From Dehalococcoidia bacterium (GTDB taxonomy: Bacteria > Chloroflexota > Dehalococcoidia > Lucifugimonadales > UBA3495), in NCBI GenBank assembly GCA_003523055.1, contig DPHC01000002.1:121442-140342 (forward strand): DNA of 18,901 nucleotides. The letters run 5' to 3'. The notes under the pieces were generated by a model, which did no database searches, was not told where the DNA came from, and saw nothing but the letters and a program-made list of their open reading frames with translations. Both the position numbers and the translations under genes were made by a program. Positions 8,264 through 14,319 of this stretch are shown here, piece by piece (within the stretch, counting starts at the first letter, position 1; each line of letters begins with the position of its first letter).

Positions 8264-8293
8264 ATTTTACGTCTATCTACAATTTATTGTCAA
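8264..8293 (-). promoter_or_regulatory. predicted promoter immediately upstream of rpsP
   Basis: Read on the - strand: TTGACA at 8293-8288, an 18-base spacer, then TAAAAT at 8269-8264. The predicted start is near 8257, giving a 5' leader of about 34 bases before the rpsP ATG at 8223. It lies downstream of the terminator-like element of the Trp-type leader, so rpsP could be transcribed independently of that leader. Confidence 0.65.
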
Positions 8294-8310
8294 ACATTTA
8301 AAGCCTCAAA

Positions 8311-8387
8311 TAAATATAAAAGGGCTCAGACTTTCCGGTCAATCGATTCCCTGTACGAGGGGCGATGATAGACATTAGCCCGAGCCC
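8311..8387 (-). terminator. terminator-like stem with U-rich tail closing the leader RNA
   Basis: On the - strand GGGCTC (8387-8382) can pair with GAGCCC (8327-8322), directly followed by TTTTATATTTA (8321-8311). The ~54-base loop is large for a classical terminator and holds smaller pairings: GGGC/GCCC, and GAC/GTC around a GGAA loop. It may therefore be a branched terminator or a conditional one. The stem crosses the long helix 8464-8451/8371-8359, so the two either exclude each other or form a pseudoknot. Confidence 0.45.
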
Positions 8388-8450
8388 AACCTAGTTTGTG
8401 GTGTTTATAATACTAAACGTAGTAATCAGTCGTTGGATCCAGACTGATGG

Positions 8451-8483
8451 CTACCATCGCCCCCACATATCACTTTCTTTCAT
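8451..8483 (-). CDS. putative leader peptide MKESDMWGRW
   Basis: This is a 10-codon ORF (ATG AAA GAA AGT GAT ATG TGG GGG CGA TGG TAG). A near-perfect Shine-Dalgarno, GGAGGTG at 8496-8490, sits 6 bases before the ATG, and a consensus-like promoter lies ~40 bases upstream. Two Trp codons occur in the last four sense codons, immediately before the stop. They lie in the 5' arm of the long helix of this RNA, the usual geometry of ribosome-mediated attenuation. I do not recognise this peptide from a described rpsP leader. It is far too short to be a conventional gene product. Its reality rests on the promoter, ribosome-binding site and overlap with the RNA structure. Confidence 0.6.
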   Translation of the reverse strand: MKESDMWGRW

Positions 8484-8489
8484 AAACTT

Positions 8490-8496
8490 CACCTCC
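8490..8496 (-). promoter_or_regulatory. strong Shine-Dalgarno of the leader peptide
   Basis: GGAGGTG on the - strand, 6 bases before the ATG at 8483. It is one of the strongest ribosome-binding sites in the window, and notable because it serves only a 10-codon frame. Confidence 0.7.
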
Positions 8497-8524
8497 GTTT
8501 TTATTTTCTCTAACGAGTATTAAT

Positions 8525-8554
8525 ATCGTAACAATTAATCAATTTTGATGTCAA
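8525..8554 (-). promoter_or_regulatory. predicted promoter of the leader RNA
   Basis: On the - strand: TTGACA at 8554-8549, an 18-base spacer, then TACGAT at 8530-8525. The predicted start is near 8518. It lies back to back with the fmt promoter; the two -35 boxes are 42 bases apart. Confidence 0.65.
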
Positions 8555-8596
8555 TAACTTTTCACCCCAAATTACTATTATTTAAATTGTTTTGGT

Positions 8597-8625
8597 TTGA
8601 AAAGCAACCGCTGGTCCGCTATCAT
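8597..8625 (+). promoter_or_regulatory. predicted promoter of fmt
   Basis: TTGAAA at 8597-8602, a 17-base spacer, then TATCAT at 8620-8625. The predicted start is near 8632, ~22 bases before the fmt ATG at 8654. The -35 box coincides with an in-frame TTG, which therefore cannot be the translation start. Confidence 0.65.
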
Positions 8626-8653
8626 ATATAGATATCGTTCACGAAGGTGTGGC

Positions 8654-9601
8654 ATGAACATATTATTTATGGGAACCCCTCTCTATGCAGTTCCGGTCCT
8701 CCAGCAATTACATGCAGAGTTTGGAATATCCGGAGTAATAACAGCTCCTGACAAAAAATCAGGACGCTCCCTAAACTTAATGCCTTCACCGATCAAAGTT
8801 GAAGCGCAGGTTTTGGACATACCTTGCCATCAGCCTAGTTCTTTACGAAATATTAAAAGTAAGAATTTAATCCAGCGATTAAATCCGGACGTTATAGTAG
8901 TGGTAGCATACGGCCTTTTAATACCGCTAGATATTTTGAATGTCCCACAATTTGGTTGTATAAATCTCCATCCATCATTACTACCCCTGCTACGGGGACC
9001 TAGTCCAGTAGCAGATGCTATACTCAATAGGCATTCCAAAACCGGAATCACTTTAATGCAACTTGATGAAGGAATGGATACTGGCGCTATAATCAACCAA
9101 CGCAACTATGTATTAAATTACACGGAAACCACTCCTGACTTGACCTTTAAGTTGTTTGAGGTAGGAGGTGACCTGATAGTTGAATACTTAAATAATCTCT
9201 CTAAAGGTATTTTACCAGTAAAAACTCCCCAAATTGAATCTGCTTCCTCAATTACACACAAGCATTTAAAAGAACACGGAGAAATAGATTGGCACAAATC
9301 CGCTGATTCTATTGAATCTCAACTGCGGGCATTCGTTCCTTGGCCCGGTTCAACAACCAGATGGAAGAACAAATCAATCAAAATAATTCAAGGACGAGTT
9401 ACTCCGGAATTACCCCCAAGCAACTCAACTCCAGGAACTATATTGCCTGTAACTGATTCCAAATTCAAAAACAGAATATTGATTTGTACAGGATTTGGGA
9501 TATTAGAAATCGAGAAAATTCAACTTGAAGGAAAAAAAGTCATGTCAGCTTCTGAGTTTTTAAGAGGTTATCCCTTATTGCCAGGATCAATATTCAAATA
9601 A
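8654..9601 (+). CDS. fmt: methionyl-tRNA formyltransferase
   Basis: Fmt formylates initiator Met-tRNA with 10-formyl-tetrahydrofolate for bacterial translation initiation. The 315 residues match the family length. Visible are the start MNILFMGTPLYAVPVL, the DKKSGRSLNLMPSPIK folate-side segment (~33-48), and the catalytic signature INLHPSLLPLLRGPSPV (~103-119) with N104 and H106. The catalytic Asp lies in DEGMDTGAI (D142). The C-terminal tRNA-binding OB domain includes FVPWPGSTTRW. The ATG at 8654 was chosen because it begins exactly at the family start, has AAGGTG six bases upstream, and lies just after a predicted promoter; an in-frame TTG at 8597 lies in that promoter. A deformylase gene, often adjacent, is not present. 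Confidence 0.95.
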   Translation: MNILFMGTPLYAVPVLQQLHAEFGISGVITAPDKKSGRSLNLMPSPIKVEAQVLDIPCHQPSSLRNIKSKNLIQRLNPDVIVVVAYGLLIPLDILNVPQFGCINLHPSLLPLLRGPSPVADAILNRHSKTGITLMQLDEGMDTGAIINQRNYVLNYTETTPDLTFKLFEVGGDLIVEYLNNLSKGILPVKTPQIESASSITHKHLKEHGEIDWHKSADSIESQLRAFVPWPGSTTRWKNKSIKIIQGRVTPELPPSNSTPGTILPVTDSKFKNRILICTGFGILEIEKIQLEGKKVMSASEFLRGYPLLPGSIFK

Positions 9602-9620
9602 ATAATAAGCGAGGCGTTTG

Positions 9621-10568
9621 ATGAACAAAATACCCACTGACAAAGAAGTAGTTTCCATGATGGAATCTCTAAGTAATTGGGGTAAATGGGGTCCGGATGA
9701 CCAACGTGGTTGCTTGAATTACATCACAGATACAGTTACAAAGAACGCATCTAAATTAATCAAAACTGGAACTACAGTAAGTTGCTCTAGACCTATCACC
9801 ACTGAATCAGCTTCAGACGTAACATATCAAGTACAACGGTTCATGGTTGACAGTGGCGAAGGAAGAACTCATGACGATCAAGAACGTCAAATAAACCGGA
9901 AAGGAGCGGCAGAATTCATTGGAATGGTCTTTCATGGGCAAAGTATCACTCACATTGATGCTTTATCTCACTACTCTTGGAAGGGCTTAATGTACAACGG
10001 GGTATCGTCAGACATGGTGACTTCTAAAGAGGGAGCCCAGAGTCATTCGATAGAGAACATTAGTAATGGCATAATTACCAGAGGGGTCTTATTGGATATA
10101 GCTAAATTAAAAAATAAGCCATGGTTGGATAACGATGAACCCGTCATGCCTGAAGATTTAGATGCAGCCGAGAAAGCTCAAGGTATAACAGTTGGTGAAG
10201 GGGATGTCTTATTCGTTCGAACAGGAAATTACAGGAAGAGACTTGAAACTGGACCTACTGATCCATCTAAAGGAATGACTGCCTGCCAAGTTGCTTGCGC
10301 ACCATGGTTCAAAGAAAGACGAATCGCAATGTTAGGTACCGACACTTCAAACGACATAAAACCTACAGACTATCCGAATTTAACCAGTTCGCCTCTACAC
10401 ATTATGTGCCTTGTAACTTTAGGGCTTTGGTTAGTCGATAACTGCAACCTAGAAGAACTAGCCCAGATTTGTGAAATTCGAAACACTAGTGAGTTCTTGC
10501 TTGCGATGGGGCCATTAAAATTAAATAAGGTCACTGGCTCACCAGTTAATCCGATTGCTGTTTTTTAA
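9621..10568 (+). CDS. cyclase-family metal-dependent hydrolase (kynurenine formamidase-like)
   Basis: The protein has 315 residues with the metal-binding motif HGQSITHIDALSH (H105, H111, D113, H117). This is the longer-spaced form of the HxGTHxDxPxH motif of the cyclase/KynB family (PF04199). Other family features are WGPDDQRGCLNYIT near the N-terminus, TRGVLLDIAK, GDVLFVRTGNY and the C-terminal LGTDTSND. At over 300 residues it belongs to the long subgroup rather than to the ~210-residue KynB enzymes. The substrate cannot be read from the sequence; amide, lactone or ester hydrolysis is likely. The ATG at 9621 is preferred over an adjacent TTG because GAGG lies 6 bases upstream. It follows fmt by 19 bases and overlaps htpX tail to tail by 23 bases. 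Confidence 0.85.
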   Translation: MNKIPTDKEVVSMMESLSNWGKWGPDDQRGCLNYITDTVTKNASKLIKTGTTVSCSRPITTESASDVTYQVQRFMVDSGEGRTHDDQERQINRKGAAEFIGMVFHGQSITHIDALSHYSWKGLMYNGVSSDMVTSKEGAQSHSIENISNGIITRGVLLDIAKLKNKPWLDNDEPVMPEDLDAAEKAQGITVGEGDVLFVRTGNYRKRLETGPTDPSKGMTACQVACAPWFKERRIAMLGTDTSNDIKPTDYPNLTSSPLHIMCLVTLGLWLVDNCNLEELAQICEIRNTSEFLLAMGPLKLNKVTGSPVNPIAVF

Positions 10569-11427
10569 TAGTTTCTCTCCATTCCGATTCTAATTCTCTC
10601 AAACGTTTTACTCGGACCTCAGTAGGCGGATGAGTTGAAAACAACTTTGACATACTGCTACCTCTAAAGGGGTTCACAATAAACAAATGAGATGCACTTT
10701 CAGGAACCTTCATTGCTCCCGAAGAATTATGCTGCTCTAGTTTCTCTAATGCATCAGCAAGAGCAAGCGGATCCCCTGAGGTGTGAGCACCTTTCAAGTC
10801 TGCTTGAAATTCTCTGGATCTTGATATAGCCATTCTAACAATGCTGGCGGCTAACGGCATAACTATAGCTACGAAAAGAAGGCCTACTATATTACTGTTA
10901 CGTCCTCCTCTATTTCCGCTGAAAGCTGAAAACATAGCACTGAATTGAGCGATCCACGCTAGCATAGAAATCGCTCCGGCTATAGTAGCTACTACAGCCA
11001 TAATGAGTGTGTCTCTATTCCCTACATGAGCCATTTCGTGAGCTAGTACAGCTCCAAGTTCACTGTCATTTAAAGTTGTTTGTATTCCGGTAGTAACCGC
11101 GACTGTAGCATTCTTGGGATTTCTTCCAGTGGCAAATGCATTAGGAACATTACTTTCTATTTTGTATATTTTAGGCATGGGAAGCTGGGCTCTGTCACAT
11201 TGTGTTTTAACTAAATTGAACAATTTGGGATCAGAAGATTCTTCAACTGGATGGGCATGAGCCATCTTTAATGCAATTCTGTCGCTATACCAATATGCTC
11301 CTATATTCATTATGACTGCAAAAATTAGAGCTCCCAGAATGCCAATTTCTCCGCCAATGCTAGCTCCTGCCACTAACAACAGGAAAGACAATATAATTAA
11401 CAATGAAAATGTTTTGATACCATTCAT
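10546..11427 (-). CDS. htpX: membrane zinc metalloprotease HtpX
   Basis: HtpX is an M48-family protease that degrades damaged membrane proteins. The chosen start gives 293 residues beginning MNGIKTFSLL, the usual family opening. Two N-terminal membrane segments (~5-25 and ~28-48) are followed by the zinc site HEMAH (130-134). Two further hydrophobic segments come next (~142-165 and ~182-200), then the third ligand Glu in SREFQAD (~E206). The C-terminal signature STHPPTEVRVKRLREL is present. An ATG four codons upstream exists, but GGAG in ATGGAGCTCAAAATG is well placed for the downstream start. It is preceded by a 32-residue membrane ORF with 16 bases between them. Confidence 0.94.
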   Translation of the reverse strand: MNGIKTFSLLIILSFLLLVAGASIGGEIGILGALIFAVIMNIGAYWYSDRIALKMAHAHPVEESSDPKLFNLVKTQCDRAQLPMPKIYKIESNVPNAFATGRNPKNATVAVTTGIQTTLNDSELGAVLAHEMAHVGNRDTLIMAVVATIAGAISMLAWIAQFSAMFSAFSGNRGGRNSNIVGLLFVAIVMPLAASIVRMAISRSREFQADLKGAHTSGDPLALADALEKLEQHNSSGAMKVPESASHLFIVNPFRGSSMSKLFSTHPPTEVRVKRLRELESEWRETIKKQQSD

Positions 11428-11443
11428 TTTGAGCTCCATTTAT

Positions 11444-11542
11444 TTAAATCTGATTTACGAAAAAACCGAAGGAAAACATCAGAGCAAATACGCCTAGCAA
11501 CATCAATAGTCTTATTAACCATTTCTTTTGCGATTTGTTCAT
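11444..11542 (-). CDS. small single-span membrane protein upstream of htpX (hypothetical)
   Basis: This 32-residue ORF begins MNKSQKKWLIR and continues into one strongly hydrophobic stretch (LLMLLGVFALMFSFGFFV), ending NQI. The positive N-terminus followed by a single ~18-residue span predicts a small inner-membrane protein with its N-terminus inside. GGAGG lies at 11561-11557, 14 bases before the ATG, longer spacing than ideal and the main weakness of the call. It ends 16 bases before htpX and probably shares its transcript. I do not recognise a family. Small membrane proteins encoded beside proteases can act as regulators or adaptors, but that role here is only inference. Confidence 0.55.
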   Translation of the reverse strand: MNKSQKKWLIRLLMLLGVFALMFSFGFFVNQI

Positions 11543-11577
11543 ATATCGATGAATATCCTCCAATTACATTTTCAAAG

Positions 11578-11606
11578 ATGAAAATATAACTCTAATATTC
11601 TATAAT
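11578..11606 (+). promoter_or_regulatory. predicted promoter of etfBA
   Basis: ATGAAA (4 of 6 consensus) at 11578-11583, a 17-base spacer, then a perfect TATAAT at 11601-11606. The predicted start is near 11613, ~40 bases before the etfB start. Confidence 0.55.
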
Positions 11607-11653
11607 AAAGATAGGAAGTCAACAAATGTCATTTAAATATATAGGAGTCCAAT

Positions 11654-12454
11654 TTGTCACTCAAAATAGCTGTGCTAGCAAAACAAGTAATCGATCCAGA
11701 TATGCCTCCCTCGGCATTTAAAATTGATTCTTCCATTAATCAGGTGTTAACGCCAAATTCTATTCCCCCAGTTGTCAATGGTTTTGACGAGAACGCCGTA
11801 GAAGCAGCACTCCGAATAAAAGACGTTCAAGAGGCGTCAATTACAGTCATTTCATCAGGTACAACATTTGCGCTTGATGTAATGAAAAAACCTTTGTCAA
11901 TGGGAGCAGATGAATTAGTATTGCTACAAGATGAACTTCTCGTAAACAGTATAGACACGTATCTGGTTGCGTCAGTTATTGCAGCTGCAATCAAAAAGCT
12001 AGGCGGGTTTGATTTAATCCTATGCGGTAGACAAGCTTCCGATTGGGACAACGCCCAATTACCTTTAGGTTTGGCCGAACTCTTAGCACTGCCCTGTATC
12101 ACATTAGGAAAAAAAGTCGAACTGAAAGAAAACCATGTTCTTGTCGAAAGAGTTACAACAGATGGGTATGAAATCATAGAAGGCCAATTGCCATGTGTGG
12201 TGACTGTAAGCAATGAACTCGGCCAACCAAGGTATCCAACTCTTCGTGGAATTATGGCAGCGACTAGAAAAAAACCGACAATTTGGACATCTGTGGATTT
12301 AGACCTGGACGTGTCAGCTTTAACCCCTAAGATTTCTTTAACTGACCTATTTACCCCCGAAAGAAATCAAGAATGTGAAATGATTGAAGGCGAAAATGAA
12401 GCAGACGCCGCCAAAAATTTAGCCTTGAAATTAAGAGAAGATAAACTTATTTAG
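11654..12454 (+). CDS. etfB: electron transfer flavoprotein subunit beta
   Basis: The 266-residue beta subunit of ETF binds AMP and, with the alpha subunit, carries electrons from flavin dehydrogenases such as acyl-CoA dehydrogenases to the respiratory chain. Visible are KIAVLAKQVIDP (~4-15), NGFDENAVEAALRIKD (~42-57), LCGRQASDWDNAQLPLGLAE (~123-142) and the beta-subunit signature GQPRYPTLRGIMAATRKKP (~190-208). It starts with TTG, supported by GGAG 6 bases upstream. The etfA gene follows after 16 bases. No acyl-CoA dehydrogenase or ETF-quinone oxidoreductase lies in the window, so the partners are unknown. Nothing indicates the fused or FixAB-type bifurcating arrangement. Confidence 0.93.
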   Translation: MSLKIAVLAKQVIDPDMPPSAFKIDSSINQVLTPNSIPPVVNGFDENAVEAALRIKDVQEASITVISSGTTFALDVMKKPLSMGADELVLLQDELLVNSIDTYLVASVIAAAIKKLGGFDLILCGRQASDWDNAQLPLGLAELLALPCITLGKKVELKENHVLVERVTTDGYEIIEGQLPCVVTVSNELGQPRYPTLRGIMAATRKKPTIWTSVDLDLDVSALTPKISLTDLFTPERNQECEMIEGENEADAAKNLALKLREDKLI

Positions 12455-12470
12455 AAATTAGGAGTCCGAA

Positions 12471-13469
12471 ATGCCCGAACTAAACGAAATATTAATAGTG
12501 AGTTATCTACGGGAAGGAATGACCGATAGTACGGCAAATGAATTGTTGCGAGCTGCTAGAGATTTATCCGACCAGGTACCGATGATTGTATCTTTAGCAA
12601 TATTAGGAACTGACGACGATGGATTGGCAAAAACAGCAATATCTGCCGGAGCAGACAAAGTATATTTGATAAATGACCCTCAATTGAGCCAATATCAATC
12701 TGACATCTTTGTTCACTGCATGTCAGAAATATGTACTATACTAAACCCGTCTGTAGTACTCATAGCAAGAAACGCTGAAGGACGTGAATTAGCACCTCGG
12801 TTGGCATTCCGTCTGGGAACGGGTTTAGCCCAAGATTGCTTAGAAGTAGCAATGGATGAATCTACTAATCGATTGTTAGCTAACCGCCCGGTCTATGGCG
12901 GCAGTGCCATCGCAGTCGTTGCTTGCCATACAGATCCTCAAATTGCAGCCATTCGCCCTAAGGCGTATGAGCCTTTGAACATTGATGAATCAAGAACTGG
13001 CGAAATAATAAAACTGGAAATTTCCATTCCCCAAGATTTAGTAAAAACAAAAATACTTGATCGGGTGTCTGAGGAATCTGAAGGAGTACAACTGGAAGAC
13101 GCAAGGATAGTTATCGCAGGGGGGAGAGGTCTTGGGGGACCTGAACCATTCGAACAACTAGGAGAACTCGCTAACATCTTAGATGGAGCCGTAGGAGCAT
13201 CGAGAGCAGCCGTTGACTCCGGGTGGGTTCCTCACAGTTTCCAAGTTGGATTAACTGGCAAAACTATAACTCCAGATGTATACATTACTGTAGCCATATC
13301 GGGAGCAAGTCAGCATATGGCAGGATGTTCAGGGTCGAAAGTAATAGTAGCTATTAATAAAGATCCCGAAGCTAATATATTTAAAGACGCTAAATATGGC
13401 ATAGTAGGAGACTGGGAAAATATATTACCTGCGCTAACTGAAACTATAAGAGAACTGACCGATAGTTAG
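12471..13469 (+). CDS. etfA: electron transfer flavoprotein subunit alpha
   Basis: The 332-residue FAD-binding subunit of ETF. The N-terminal domain (~1-200) has the Rossmann-like ETF fold, with LIARNAEGRELAPRLAFRLGTGLAQD (~97-122). The C-terminal FAD domain begins at ARIVIAGGRGLGGPEPFEQL (~211-230). It contains VGASRAAVDSGWVP (~241-254), VGLTGKTITPDVYITVAISGASQH (~259-282), where the flavin is held, and VIVAINKDPEANIFKDAKYGIVGDW at the end. The ribosome-binding site AGGAG lies 6 bases before the ATG. It ends two bases from the convergent panC stop. Confidence 0.95.
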   Translation: MPELNEILIVSYLREGMTDSTANELLRAARDLSDQVPMIVSLAILGTDDDGLAKTAISAGADKVYLINDPQLSQYQSDIFVHCMSEICTILNPSVVLIARNAEGRELAPRLAFRLGTGLAQDCLEVAMDESTNRLLANRPVYGGSAIAVVACHTDPQIAAIRPKAYEPLNIDESRTGEIIKLEISIPQDLVKTKILDRVSEESEGVQLEDARIVIAGGRGLGGPEPFEQLGELANILDGAVGASRAAVDSGWVPHSFQVGLTGKTITPDVYITVAISGASQHMAGCSGSKVIVAINKDPEANIFKDAKYGIVGDWENILPALTETIRELTDS

Positions 13470-13471
13470 CC

Positions 13472-14308
13472 CTAGCAAATAATATTGTCTATCAACCTAA
13501 CGCTGCCCATATTCACAGATAACAATAATACTGCTGGCCCCAACAAAGTCTCCGCAGGTTGTAATGAATGGGGGTCTACAAATTGCAAATAATTAACTTG
13601 TGTTATGTCTTTGATGTTCAAAAGTTTATCTGTAAGTTCTTTTTCTAATTCAGACACTTCTTTCCAATGAAATTGTTGTTTTTGTAATTTAGCTAACTCC
13701 AACAGAGAATAAATTCCACTAGCAGACTTCCGTTGATTTGTTTCCAAATAAACATTCCGGCTACTTATTGCCAAGCCATCGGCTTCTCTAACAGTAGGAC
13801 ATATTTTCAAATGAACCTGTAAATTCAGATCTTGGATGATGTTTTTTATGACTTGAGTTTGTTGATAATCTTTCTGCCCCAAATAAAGTGTTGTCGGTCT
13901 CACTAAATTCAACAATTTAGTTACTACTAGTGCTACACCATCGAAATGCCCGGGCCTCTGGACACCTTCTAGAATGTTACCTATTTGGCCCACGGACACC
14001 ATTGTAGTAGCAGAATCTTTGTACATCTCAGTGGTTTCAGGGATAAATACGCAATCCACTAAATTATCTTCCAAAAAGTTCAAATCTTGTTCAAGTGATC
14101 TGGGGTATTGGTTGAAATCTTCATTTTTACCAAATTGTTTTGGATTCACAAAAATAGTCGAAACAGTATATTCGTTATCTGCAACTGACTGAGTTATCAA
14201 AGATTTATGACCACTATGGATAGATCCCATAGTAGGAACTAATCCTATTTTCGAGGAAATTTGGTTTCTCAATTTAATAAGGTTTGAAATATTATATATG
14301 ACATCCAT
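13472..14308 (-). CDS. panC: pantoate--beta-alanine ligase (pantothenate synthetase)
   Basis: PanC condenses pantoate with beta-alanine using ATP, the last step of pantothenate synthesis for coenzyme A. The 278 residues are full length. Nucleotide-binding motifs are GLVPTMGSIHSGHKSLI (~22-38, HIGH-like H31/H34) and the KMSKS-like READGLAISSRN (174-185). Also visible are FVNPKQFGKNEDFNQYPR (~53-70), GHFDGVALVVTKLLNLV (~120-136) and YLGQKDYQQTQVI (~142-154). It is the last gene of the HAS-barrel/herA/panC group, 11 bases after herA. panB and panD are not in the window. Confidence 0.96.
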   Translation of the reverse strand: MDVIYNISNLIKLRNQISSKIGLVPTMGSIHSGHKSLITQSVADNEYTVSTIFVNPKQFGKNEDFNQYPRSLEQDLNFLEDNLVDCVFIPETTEMYKDSATTMVSVGQIGNILEGVQRPGHFDGVALVVTKLLNLVRPTTLYLGQKDYQQTQVIKNIIQDLNLQVHLKICPTVREADGLAISSRNVYLETNQRKSASGIYSLLELAKLQKQQFHWKEVSELEKELTDKLLNIKDITQVNYLQFVDPHSLQPAETLLGPAVLLLSVNMGSVRLIDNIIC

Positions 14309-14319
14309 TTTTCGCCACT

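Larger units (their letters stand above)
8311..8518 (-). ncRNA. structured leader / small RNA containing a Trp-type mini-ORF
   Basis: The ~208-base predicted transcript runs from about 8518 to a U-rich end near 8311. It carries a strong ribosome-binding site and a 10-codon ORF. A long helix pairs 8464-8451 (the last ORF codons and stop) with 8371-8359: GGGGCGATGGTAG against CTATCATCGCCCC, 13 pairs with one G-U. Inside are a 7-bp hairpin (8448-8442 with 8431-8425) and a 5-bp hairpin (GTTTA/TAAAC). A GGGCTC/GAGCCC stem (8387-8382 with 8327-8322) precedes the U-rich tract. The organisation is that of an amino-acid attenuator, but rpsP downstream has its own promoter, so the RNA could act alone. 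It lacks the conserved cores of SRP RNA, RNase P RNA, tmRNA and the T-box. Pairings were found by eye, not by folding software. Confidence 0.6.
8224..8653. other. 430-base regulatory region between rpsP and fmt
   Basis: This is the only stretch over 300 bases without a conventional gene. It contains, from left to right: the rpsP leader and promoter (to 8293), the structured Trp-type leader RNA with its mini-ORF and promoter (8311-8554, - strand), and the fmt promoter (8597-8625, + strand). Nothing else recognisable was seen in it. Confidence 0.8.

Noticed and set aside
8082..8378. 98-codon + strand ORF across the start of rpsP and its leader
   Set aside because: It is antisense to S16 and the rpsP promoter, has low-complexity aromatic-rich translation and no supporting ribosome-binding site or homology.
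8311..8480. SRP (4.5S), RNase P, tmRNA or tRNA gene in the rpsP-fmt gap
   Set aside because: A GACCGGAAAGTC segment on the - strand loosely recalls the SRP tetraloop hairpin, and GGAAAGTCTGAGCC recalls the RNase P 5' core. However, the SRP asymmetric loop, the distal RNase P cores, a tmRNA tag or acceptor end and a tRNA cloverleaf are all absent, and a ribosome-binding site with an ORF is present instead.
8597..8653. Upstream TTG start for fmt
   Set aside because: The TTG overlaps the predicted -35 box, has no ribosome-binding site and adds residues absent from the Fmt family. The ATG at 8654 fits on all counts.
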